NCBI RefSeq assembly: GCF_003583365.1
Contig: NZ_QXED01000004.1
Span: 496,001-560,000 of the forward strand
Reading direction: 5' to 3'
DNA length: 64,000 nt
Source of the DNA: Fibrisoma montanum
GTDB taxonomy: Bacteria > Bacteroidota > Bacteroidia > Cytophagales > Spirosomataceae
A model generated the notes under the pieces. That model searched no databases and had not been told where the DNA came from. It was given only the letters and a program-made list of their open reading frames with translations. Made by a program: the position numbers and the translations under genes. Positions 52,119 to 59,778 of the stretch are shown here, piece after piece. Each line of letters starts with the position of its first letter. Positions within the stretch are counted from its first letter, which is position 1.

Positions 52119-54338
52119 TCAGGGCAAAGAAAAGGCAACATAGGAGCCGCCCGGCTTCAGCCCGTAGCGGGTACCGCCCGCGGCAATGGCTACGTATTGT
52201 TTACCGTTGACGCTATACGTTATGGGCGTTGCAAAGCCGCCGGCCGGCAGCTTGTATTCCCACACTACCTTTCCGGTTTTTTTGTCGAACGCGCGCAGCT
52301 TTTCGTCGTACGTAGCCGCAATGAACACCAGCCCGCCCGCCGTTACGAGTGGACCGCCGTGGTTTTCGGTCCCCGTCTGCGGAACCCCTTTCCTGGTAAG
52401 TTCCGGATACTCCCCGAGCGGCACCTGCCAGACGTATTCACCCGTATTCAGGTCGATGGCGTTGAGCGTACCCCAGGGCGGTTTGATGGCCGGGTAGTTG
52501 TCCTGATCCCGAAACTGGGTGTTACCGTTGTTCAGATACGGCGACTGGTACGGAAAGTCGCTGGTCTGGGTTCGGGGCGCTGTTACGGCGGATGAATGAA
52601 TATCCGTTGACGCTGATAAAACGGCTTTGGGCTTTGCCGCCGGGTTGAGCAGAAAGTCTACGATTGCTTCGCGATCTTCCCGGGAAATGTGCTGAAACGA
52701 AGGCATTCGCCCCCGACCGGTGGTCAGCAGGGCGTGAATCTGCTTTTTATCCAGCCGTTTTCCTACGTCGGTCAGGTCGGGGTAGGCCTGCTGGGTTTTC
52801 GCTATGGCTTTGTCCTGGCCCGGCGTTGCGTGACAAACAGCACAGTTTGTGTTAAACAGACTGGCTCCCCGCGTCAGGGCCACTCCTTCCGGCTGCTGCG
52901 TGTTGCGCATCTTCAGCCACCAGAGCATGTTGTTGCTGTTGACGTAGAAAATGCCGTCTGGGTCGGCGGCCGTACCACCCCATTCAGCGCCACCGCCCAT
53001 ACCGAAAATCAGCGAACCTTCTTCGCTGGGTGGCAGGTATTTGTTGCCCTGTCGACTGTTTCGGAAGCGCTCCAGTACATAGGCCCGCGCTTCCGGAGTG
53101 CGGTCGGTGATGATTGCTTCGCTGAGTTCCTGTCTGCAGAACGGGGCTGGTTTGGTCGGTACCGGTTGCGTAGGCCACGGTTGTTCGCCGGGTAGGGCCG
53201 GGTAGTTCGGCACGGCCACTTCATTCACCGGAAACAGCGGCTTGCCCGAATCCCGGTCGAAGACAAACACGTATCCGTCCTTGGTGGCCTGCGCCACTGC
53301 CTCAACCCGGCGGCCTTCGTGCGTAACCGTGATCAGGTTCGGTGGGCAGGGCAAGTCGCGGTCCCAAAGGTCGTGGTGAACGGTCTGGAAATGCCAGATG
53401 CGTTTGCCGGTACTGGCGTCGAGGGCGAGAACGCAGTTGGCAAACAGGTTCTGGCCGGCCCGGGCCCCGCCGTAGAAGTCGACCGAGGGGGAGCCGGTTC
53501 CAGCGTACATGATGCCCCGTTTTTCATCCACGACCATGCCTGCCCAGCAGTTGGCCCCGCCGAGCTTCCGGTACGAGTCGGTCATCCAGGTTTCGTAGCC
53601 GAATTCGCCCGGCAGCGGAATGGTATGGAATACCCACGCCAGTTTACCGGTCCGGACGTTAAAGGCCCGGATGTGGCCGGGGGGCGCATCCCCTCCCTCC
53701 GACACACTCGACCCGACGATAAGCAGATCGCGGTAGATGACGCCGGGGGTTGTGTTGCGGATCGACAGGCCGGCGGTTTCATGGCCGAGGGTTTGGGCGT
53801 CGCCGAGGCCCTCGTGCAGATCGACCGTGCCGTTGGTACCGAAGCTATTGATCAGAGCACCGGTCGTGGCGTTGATCGCATACAGCGTCGGTCCCGACGA
53901 ATACAGAATTCGCCGGTCGTCGCCGTCTGCCCAGTACGTTACACCCCGCAGCGGATGGAAACGGGGTTTCTTGTTCGGGTCGGCGTAGGGATCAAATCGC
54001 CACAGCTGTTTGCCTGTGGCCGCATTGATGGCGAAGAGTTTATGCCTGGGCGTGGTGCCATACAGGACGCCATCCACCACAATAGGCTGGCACTGAATGT
54101 CCATCCCCCGGTCGTCAGGAGTCAGCTTTTTGTTTTCACCGGTATCAAACGTCCAGGCCAGCCGTAGTTGGGAAACGTTCTGCAAATTGATCTGATTCAG
54201 AGACGAGTACCGGTTGCCGGCCGGGTTGCCGCCGTACGTCGGCCAGTCGGTATCGATGGGGTCGGTACTGCCCCGATCGGGTGTGGTTCCGGACAGGAGC
54301 CAGCCACCGGTTAGTACAAGCGCAATGAAGCCTCTCAT
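52119..54338 (-). CDS. PQQ-dependent sugar/alcohol dehydrogenase with inserted cytochrome c domain
   Basis: A 739-residue periplasmic quinoprotein. It has a signal peptide (FIALVLTGGWLLSGTT) and an eight-bladed propeller start DWPTYGGNPAGNRYSSLNQI. PQQ-repeat tryptophan motifs occur (LFAINAATGKQLWRFD, LYAINATTGALINSFG, GKRIWHFQTVHHDLWDRDLP). A haem c domain sits inside the propeller at about 485-565: Cys499-x-x-Cys502-His503 (CAVCH) with Met545 as the probable sixth ligand. The propeller resumes at about 600 (GTLNAIDLNTGEYVWQVPLG). It resembles membrane glucose dehydrogenase by sequence but has no membrane helices. It would oxidise an aldose to the lactone and pass electrons through haem. The start overlaps the upstream gene by 4 bases. 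Confidence 0.9.
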   Translation of the reverse strand: MRGFIALVLTGGWLLSGTTPDRGSTDPIDTDWPTYGGNPAGNRYSSLNQINLQNVSQLRLAWTFDTGENKKLTPDDRGMDIQCQPIVVDGVLYGTTPRHKLFAINAATGKQLWRFDPYADPNKKPRFHPLRGVTYWADGDDRRILYSSGPTLYAINATTGALINSFGTNGTVDLHEGLGDAQTLGHETAGLSIRNTTPGVIYRDLLIVGSSVSEGGDAPPGHIRAFNVRTGKLAWVFHTIPLPGEFGYETWMTDSYRKLGGANCWAGMVVDEKRGIMYAGTGSPSVDFYGGARAGQNLFANCVLALDASTGKRIWHFQTVHHDLWDRDLPCPPNLITVTHEGRRVEAVAQATKDGYVFVFDRDSGKPLFPVNEVAVPNYPALPGEQPWPTQPVPTKPAPFCRQELSEAIITDRTPEARAYVLERFRNSRQGNKYLPPSEEGSLIFGMGGGAEWGGTAADPDGIFYVNSNNMLWWLKMRNTQQPEGVALTRGASLFNTNCAVCHATPGQDKAIAKTQQAYPDLTDVGKRLDKKQIHALLTTGRGRMPSFQHISREDREAIVDFLLNPAAKPKAVLSASTDIHSSAVTAPRTQTSDFPYQSPYLNNGNTQFRDQDNYPAIKPPWGTLNAIDLNTGEYVWQVPLGEYPELTRKGVPQTGTENHGGPLVTAGGLVFIAATYDEKLRAFDKKTGKVVWEYKLPAGGFATPITYSVNGKQYVAIAAGGTRYGLKPGGSYVAFSLP

Positions 54339-55312
54339 GGATTGGTGTTCTCGTAAAATGCGTACGTAATTGTCCAGGTGACTTCCTGGCCGGGTGCGGC
54401 CTGCAGCCGGATGTAAGGCTCCGGACAGGAGGTCGTCGAGCAGGCCCAGAACACGAGTTTTTCGAGCGGCTGATCGCTCGTGGCCCGGACCCCGGCTCCC
54501 GTCTTCAGGTTTTCGATGCGAACATCGTAGTCGGCAGCCGTTGGCCCGAATCCCTGTAGCCCCGCGCTGTACACGTATTCTTTTTTAGCCAGTTCGCGCG
54601 CATACGTCAAGCGGTTGCCCTGCGCCAGAATCGTACTACCGAAGCCACGACCCTCTGCGCTCACATTGAACGGAAACCGGATCGTGATCTGCGGCCCCGT
54701 CGGCTGTTTGTCGATCACAAAAAAGTTGTGGTTGTACACGCTGGTTTCAATGGCTTTCTGCCCCGTATTTTTCAGCCGGTGTTCCAGCACCAGTTCAGGC
54801 TTACCGTTGCTCAGCCGAACCGTTTTGGTGTAGTGGTAGCCGTACCCATTCGGGGCGGTCAGGTCGTGGGTAAACTCAATCCGGTCTTTTCGTGTTTTTA
54901 CCGTCCGTTTTCCGTGATCTACGATGTCGTACACGGCCGAAAATCCGTAGGGTTTATCGTCGGGTCGGCGCAGTACGCCCACGCCAATCTTCACGAAGGC
55001 GTCGCCCGGTCTGGCGTCGGCAAAACCCAATGGAGTAAATTCCTCCACCGGCCCGTTGATGGCATCGTGCAGGTTGGGGTCGTACGTATCGAACCATTGG
55101 TCTACGTAGCGGTGGCCTTTGTAGTCAAGGCTTTTGAACGCCCCCGACCAGTCGAATCGGGTGCCCCGGTAGTAGCCCTGCTGTTCGTCGGGCAGGTACA
55201 ACGATGCCGTAAGCACCCCGTTGGCGATGCTGGCCTGTGGAGGAACCGGTTCGGGTCTGGTGCCGCCACACAAAAGCAGCAGCACCGCAGCAGACAGTAA
55301 TTGACGTTTCAC
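54335..55312 (-). CDS. Secreted beta-sandwich protein, aldose-1-epimerase-like
   Basis: A 325-residue exported protein with a lipoprotein-type signal (LLSAAVLLLLCGG, Cys15). The remainder is beta-rich, with segments YYRGTRFDWSGAF, GYHYTKTVRLSNGKPELVLEHRLKNTG and SVYNHNFFVID. These are like the galactose-mutarotase fold, where the NxGxx and H-N-F strand patterns recur. Mutarotases interconvert alpha and beta aldoses, which would serve the PQQ dehydrogenase coded 4 bases downstream. That role is inference; the catalytic His-Glu pair cannot be fixed by eye. A hypothetical carbohydrate-binding protein is the alternative. Confidence 0.6.
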   Translation of the reverse strand: MKRQLLSAAVLLLLCGGTRPEPVPPQASIANGVLTASLYLPDEQQGYYRGTRFDWSGAFKSLDYKGHRYVDQWFDTYDPNLHDAINGPVEEFTPLGFADARPGDAFVKIGVGVLRRPDDKPYGFSAVYDIVDHGKRTVKTRKDRIEFTHDLTAPNGYGYHYTKTVRLSNGKPELVLEHRLKNTGQKAIETSVYNHNFFVIDKQPTGPQITIRFPFNVSAEGRGFGSTILAQGNRLTYARELAKKEYVYSAGLQGFGPTAADYDVRIENLKTGAGVRATSDQPLEKLVFWACSTTSCPEPYIRLQAAPGQEVTWTITYAFYENTNP

Positions 55313-55348
55313 GGCAGAAAGGTTATCAAGCAGTACGTAATATAATAC

Positions 55349-56578
55349 CTACCAGTCAACTACGGAGCCATCGAGGGCATTGTAGGATTCGGGGTTTTTC
55401 CAGTCGTGACCAATCTTATCCTTCATCTGGTCCTCGTCCAGTTCGATGCCCAGGCCTGGTCCCTGCGGAATCATGACCGTACCATCTTTTTGCAGCCTGA
55501 ACGGATTTTTCAGATACCCTTCGCCCAGCGTGACCTGCTCCTGTACCAGAAAATTGGGCACACTGGCGGCCAGATGCAGCCCTACGGCCAGCGAAATAGG
55601 TCCCATCGGGTTGTGCGGAGCAATGGGAGCGTAGTAGGCTTCGGCCATACCGGCAATGATCCGGCCTTCGGTAAGCCCACCGGCATGACACAGATCCGGC
55701 TGAACAATGCTGGCCGCTCCTTTCTCCAGAATCTCGCGGAAGCCCCATTTCGTGAAGATCCGCTCACCCGTTGCGATAGGCAGGTGCGTGCCCCGGGCGA
55801 TGTCGACCATCGTATCGACGTTCTGGGCCTGGCAGGGTTCCTCAACGAACATGGGCTGAAACGGCTCCAGTTGCTTGATGAGCACCTTGGCGGTCTGGGG
55901 CGATATGGCGCCGTGGAAATCGATGGCGATGTCCATGTCCGGTCCGCCGGCTTCACGTAACGACGCAAAATTATCGGCCGCGTACTGGATGAAGCGGGGG
56001 TTCTCGACCAGGTTGGCCGGATTCTTTTTCGCCACCCCGGTTTTGATGACCGTGTACCCCTCCGCTTTACGCTTCTTCATGTCGTCGGCGTTGCTGGCCC
56101 GGCCGTAAATCCGAACCCGGTCGCGGGTGGGACCACCGAACAGTTCATACACCGGTATGTTCAGGAGTTTGCCTTTGATGTCCCACAGCGCGTGGTCGAT
56201 GCCGCTCAGGGCGCTCGTCAGGATGGGCCCGCCCCGGTAAAACGCATGACGATAAATCGCCTGCCAGTGGTGGACGACCTGCCGCGGGTCTTTGCCGATC
56301 AGATACGGCTCAATCTCTTTAATGGCCGTCTGAATCGTTTGGGCGCGGCCTTCGAGCAGGGGCTCACCCAACCCGACAAGGCCGACGTCGGTGTGAATTT
56401 TCAGGAAAATCCAGCGGGGTTTGACCAGGAAGGTCTCCAGCCTGGTGATTTTTACCTTACCGTAGTCCCGGAAGGGTTCAGGCTTTTGGGCGTACGACGA
56501 CTCGGGGAGCAGCAGGCTCGTACCGGCCAACCCCAGCACGGATTGAATGACGGAGCGACGGGAGAGGTTTGTTTTCAT
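55349..56578 (-). CDS. dgoD: D-galactonate dehydratase-like enzyme with Tat-type leader
   Basis: Enolase-superfamily dehydratase of 409 residues. Similarity to E. coli DgoD is clear along the whole length (WIFLKIHTDVGLVGLGEPLLEGRA, FYRGGPILTSALSGIDHALWDIKGK, QPDLCHAGGLTEGRIIAGMAEAY). Metal ligands are Asp220, Glu246 and Glu272 (spacing 26 and 26). His222 and His322 are the catalytic bases, with the same spacing as in DgoD. Unlike the cytosolic E. coli enzyme it has a leader SRRSVIQSVLGLAGTSLLLP with twin Arg at 7-8. It may be exported folded to the periplasm. Product: 2-keto-3-deoxygalactonate, the substrate of the DgoK coded downstream. Confidence 0.85.
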   Translation of the reverse strand: MKTNLSRRSVIQSVLGLAGTSLLLPESSYAQKPEPFRDYGKVKITRLETFLVKPRWIFLKIHTDVGLVGLGEPLLEGRAQTIQTAIKEIEPYLIGKDPRQVVHHWQAIYRHAFYRGGPILTSALSGIDHALWDIKGKLLNIPVYELFGGPTRDRVRIYGRASNADDMKKRKAEGYTVIKTGVAKKNPANLVENPRFIQYAADNFASLREAGGPDMDIAIDFHGAISPQTAKVLIKQLEPFQPMFVEEPCQAQNVDTMVDIARGTHLPIATGERIFTKWGFREILEKGAASIVQPDLCHAGGLTEGRIIAGMAEAYYAPIAPHNPMGPISLAVGLHLAASVPNFLVQEQVTLGEGYLKNPFRLQKDGTVMIPQGPGLGIELDEDQMKDKIGHDWKNPESYNALDGSVVDW

Positions 56579-56610
56579 TGAAGGGAAAAGGAAAAGAGTG
56601 AAAGAGTGAA

Positions 56611-56672
56611 AGGTGAACGAGCGAAACGGGACGGCAGCTATGGGAGTGGCTGACTCATTCGCTCGTTCACCT
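56611..56672. repeat. 15-bp inverted repeat within 7-8-bp periodic sequence
   Basis: 56611-56625 is the exact reverse complement of 56658-56672. On either side the same kind of unit recurs (GAGTGAA, GGTGAAC, GAGCGAA on the left; TTCGCTC, GTTCACC, TGTTCGC on the right), so the gap is a pair of opposed heptad arrays. It lies between two dehydratase genes of the same operon and may moderate read-through. Confidence 0.55.
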
Positions 56673-56680
56673 GTTCGCTT

Positions 56681-58036
56681 CTATGGTCTGATGATTGTAC
56701 CGTCTACTTTACGTACCTGCCAGTTCGACTTGGTACCAATGGGGTATTTGGCGGCTTCTTTTTCGTTGATGTCGACGCCCAGGCCGGGCACCTCGTTGAC
56801 CGACATGTAGCCTTTGTTCATGGTTGGGCAACCGCTGAACACCTCCTTCATCTTGTCGGAAAAGCTCACGGCCTCCTGAATCCCAAAGTTCCAGACAGCC
56901 AGGTCGATGTGAGCGTGAGCGGCATGACCAACCGGCGATACGTCGCCCGGACCATGCCAGGCCGTCCGGACGTTGAACCACTCACCCAGCCGCGCTACTT
57001 TCATGGCGGGTGTGATCCCCCCAATCTGCGATACGTGAATCCGGATGTAGTCGAACCACTGGTTCACCATCGGCTCCTTGAACTCGTTGATGTTGTTAAA
57101 AAGCTCACCCATAGCGATCGGTACGGAGGTCGTCTGGCGCAGTTGGGCAAACCACTTCATGTTCTCGGGTGAAAACGGGTCCTCAATGAAGAACGGCTGA
57201 TAGGGCTCCAACTGGCGGATCATATTGATCGCGTCCATCGGCTGCACCCGCTCGTGGATGTCGTGCAGGAGTTCTACTTCTTCGCCACACCGCTTGCGGA
57301 CCACATCGAACATCTTGGGTACGGCTTTGAGGTAGGCCCGTTCGTTCATGAAACTGTCGCTCTCTCCCCCGAACCCGGCGGCTTTGTAATCGGGCTGCTG
57401 GTTCAGGCTGCCCACCCCGCCGTAGCCGCCCTGCTGAATCCGAACGTACTTAAACCCGCGATCCATGATGCTCTGGGCGCTGTCGGCAACCTCCTCGGGC
57501 GTACGGCCGCTGGCGTGGGTATAGCACGGAATGGCAAAACGGACCTTGCCGCCCAGCAGTTTGTAGACCGGCATTCCAGCCCGTTTGCCTTTGATGTCCC
57601 AGAGGGCCTGATCCAGACCGCTCAGGGCGTTGTTCAGCACGGGGCCGTTGCGCCAGTAGGAGCTAACGTACGCAGCCTGCCACATGTCCTCGATGTTGTC
57701 GACATCCTTGCCCATGCAGAAGTCGTTGAGGTAGCTGTTGATGGCGGCCACTACGGCTACCGCCCGCTGCGTGAACGTAGCGCAGCCTAAGCCGTACAGG
57801 CCCGGTTCGGATGTCTCAACTTTCACGACAATCAGGTTAGAACCCTGAGGGGCGGTGGCGATGGCTTTGACGCCCGTGATTTTGACCGGGGCTGTGCCTT
57901 TGGCGTAGCTCGGAGTTTCCCGCTGGTCGCGGGCGTCGGCTGGAGTTGCTCCGCCAAACAAGCCCAGTAAACCGGCTGATGAACCAAATCCAAGCATTTT
58001 TAACGTATCGCGACGACTCTGTTCAGTCAGATTCAT
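56681..58036 (-). CDS. Mannonate-dehydratase/RspA-like enzyme with Tat-type leader
   Basis: Enolase-superfamily protein of 451 residues, of the ManD (RspA) branch by its end, EVPGLGVDINEKEAAKYPIGT, and by HGPGDVSPVGHAAHAHIDLAVWNFGIQE. Active-site residues fit dehydratase function: Asp259-x-His261, Glu285, Glu311, His361. The spacing (26, 26, 50) is the same as in the DgoD-like neighbour. The leader SRRDTLKMLGFGSSAGLLGL is Tat-like with twin Arg at 8-9. Some ManD-family members are inactive on mannonate and the substrate here is open. The start is ATG 58036; a longer frame to 58147 would overlap the SusD stop. Confidence 0.8.
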   Translation of the reverse strand: MNLTEQSRRDTLKMLGFGSSAGLLGLFGGATPADARDQRETPSYAKGTAPVKITGVKAIATAPQGSNLIVVKVETSEPGLYGLGCATFTQRAVAVVAAINSYLNDFCMGKDVDNIEDMWQAAYVSSYWRNGPVLNNALSGLDQALWDIKGKRAGMPVYKLLGGKVRFAIPCYTHASGRTPEEVADSAQSIMDRGFKYVRIQQGGYGGVGSLNQQPDYKAAGFGGESDSFMNERAYLKAVPKMFDVVRKRCGEEVELLHDIHERVQPMDAINMIRQLEPYQPFFIEDPFSPENMKWFAQLRQTTSVPIAMGELFNNINEFKEPMVNQWFDYIRIHVSQIGGITPAMKVARLGEWFNVRTAWHGPGDVSPVGHAAHAHIDLAVWNFGIQEAVSFSDKMKEVFSGCPTMNKGYMSVNEVPGLGVDINEKEAAKYPIGTKSNWQVRKVDGTIIRP

Positions 58037-58146
58037 GAGTAAGTTTTGTGGTTTAATAGGTAAGGGTATTGTACTAGTTTTTTCAGCCAGTTTTCGTGCT
58101 GTGGTTTGGCGTGGTGCCGGGTTGAGAACCCGACACCACGGCCCCA

Positions 58147-59682
58147 TTACTTCTTATCCCACCAGACGCGGGTGTCCAGCGTGTTAGGCCCCTGACGACC
58201 AATGGCTTCGTTCAGGCTTCCGGAATTGACAACGATCTCGCTATCGGGATACGGCAGCCGCCGGATGAAGTCACCTTTCACCTCCGAGCCCGGATACGGA
58301 TTCTTCTTCAGCGCCGGAAAGCCGCTTCGCCGGAAGTTGGCAAAAGCTTCGGTGCCGTCGAGGAACGAGGCTACCCAGTACTGCGTATTGATCTGATCCA
58401 GCTCCTTACCGGCTGCGAGCGGCTGGCTGTCGAGGTACGCTTTGATGGACGCTTCGGGAATGGGAGCCCCATACGAGGCCATTTGCTCCAGATTAGCCCG
58501 GATGCCTCTGGTATAGTAGTCGGCGGGCGAACCGGTTACCCAGCCGCGCACGGCGGCTTCGGCCAGCAGCAGCTGAACCTGCGCGTAGGTGATGTGAAAC
58601 TCTGGTGAGTCCAGTTTGAGCACGGTGTTGAGGTTCACCTGCGAGAAGTCCCAAAGGCTGGCTACGCCGTTCTGCTGGAGCACCGACGAAATCGTTACGT
58701 CGTTGTAGCCCATCGGCATACCTACCTGTACTTTGGGATCCGACGTAGCTCGCGAGGCTGTCTGTTCCTGGCCGCCTTTTGCGCCCACGTACCGAACGGC
58801 GAAAATGGGTAATCGCGGATCGTTGTTGTCTTTCAGGTAGTTAACAAACGGAGCCGCGAGGTAGAAGTTGGTTTTTTCGCGGGCGGCCAGGTGGTTGGCG
58901 ATGTAGTTGTTGTAAATCGCCGTATGCCGGATGATGGAGTTGTCGGCATTCGACTGGAACACACCACCCGCTACGGCCTTCTTCACGTACGATTCGGCCG
59001 TAGCCGGGTCAACCTTGGTCAGGCGCATGGCTGCCCGCAGCATGAATGAGTAGCCCAGCTTTTTCCATTTGGCTACGTCGCCCCCGTAGAGGATGTCGGT
59101 CGTGACGGCTGCCTGTTTAGTGTCCAGCGCAGCCGAGGCTTCGTCGAACTCTTTCAGAATATCCTTGTAGATGGCCTGCTGCGAGTCGTATTTGGGCGTG
59201 ATGATCTCATTCGTGTACCCCTGTCCGGCTTCAAAATAGGGGATGTCGCCGTACGTATCGGTCAGGATCATGAAGATATACGCTTTCCAGATGCGGGCCG
59301 CGTTGTAGGTATTGGATTGCATCGGATCGCTCTTGGTCTGGTCCAGCACCGCGACCAGCTGCTTCAGTACGTTGCGGTAAAAATTAGTCCAGACCAGGGG
59401 GGTATTGCTGTTGTTGACCTGGTCGTAGTTACCACCCGACAACGAGCTGCCGTAGGGCGTTATGATCTGCTGTACAATGGCAAAATTGTACGTCAGCATC
59501 CCCAGGGTACCGAAACCGTCGAGGTAGGTCGTGCTGATGATGGCCTTGTTGAGCACCATCGAGGGGGCCAGCGAGGTAGGATTCACCCGGTTGGTATTCA
59601 GTTCATCGAACCCCTGGTCGCAGCCCGTAAACAGGCTCAGCGAAAGCAGCAGAGCGAGCGTATAAATGAGCTTGGTTTTCAT
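58147..59682 (-). CDS. SusD/RagB family nutrient-binding lipoprotein
   Basis: A 511-residue outer-membrane lipoprotein, the lid of a SusC/SusD importer. The signal (LIYTLALLLSLSLFTG) ends at Cys20, followed by DQGFDELNTNRVNPTSL. That D-x-x-x-x-N-x-D/R-P-N-like start, and MLTDTYGDIPYFEA-like MILTDTYGDIPYFEAGQGY, belong to the SusD-like type 2 group. Helical tetratrico-like repeats (AARIWKAYIFM, LGYSFMLRAAMRLTKVD) fit the fold. It follows the SusC gene by 96 bp, a gap holding a heptad repeat. The start is ATG 59682. The ligand is probably a carbohydrate or sugar acid of the locus. Confidence 0.9.
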   Translation of the reverse strand: MKTKLIYTLALLLSLSLFTGCDQGFDELNTNRVNPTSLAPSMVLNKAIISTTYLDGFGTLGMLTYNFAIVQQIITPYGSSLSGGNYDQVNNSNTPLVWTNFYRNVLKQLVAVLDQTKSDPMQSNTYNAARIWKAYIFMILTDTYGDIPYFEAGQGYTNEIITPKYDSQQAIYKDILKEFDEASAALDTKQAAVTTDILYGGDVAKWKKLGYSFMLRAAMRLTKVDPATAESYVKKAVAGGVFQSNADNSIIRHTAIYNNYIANHLAAREKTNFYLAAPFVNYLKDNNDPRLPIFAVRYVGAKGGQEQTASRATSDPKVQVGMPMGYNDVTISSVLQQNGVASLWDFSQVNLNTVLKLDSPEFHITYAQVQLLLAEAAVRGWVTGSPADYYTRGIRANLEQMASYGAPIPEASIKAYLDSQPLAAGKELDQINTQYWVASFLDGTEAFANFRRSGFPALKKNPYPGSEVKGDFIRRLPYPDSEIVVNSGSLNEAIGRQGPNTLDTRVWWDKK

Positions 59683-59694
59683 GTGTCTGTAAAA

Positions 59695-59729
59695 GTTTGG
59701 GTTTTCGGTATTCAGTTTGCGGTTTTCGG
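59695..59729. repeat. Five degenerate 7-bp repeats upstream of the SusD gene
   Basis: Five successive heptads: GTTTGGG, TTTTCGG, TATTCAG, TTTGCGG, TTTTCGG. They lie 12 bases before the SusD start codon on the minus strand, in the SusC-SusD gap. The unit is the one seen at 6888-6953 and around 42150-42244. Confidence 0.5.
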
Positions 59730-59778
59730 GCGGGAGGATAAAACAACCCAGGCCGCTCACCAAAAACTGTATACAGGT

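Noticed and set aside
53319-54167. Open frame of 282 codons on the plus strand inside the PQQ dehydrogenase
   Set aside because: Antisense to the propeller repeats, with no recognisable domain and no promoter.
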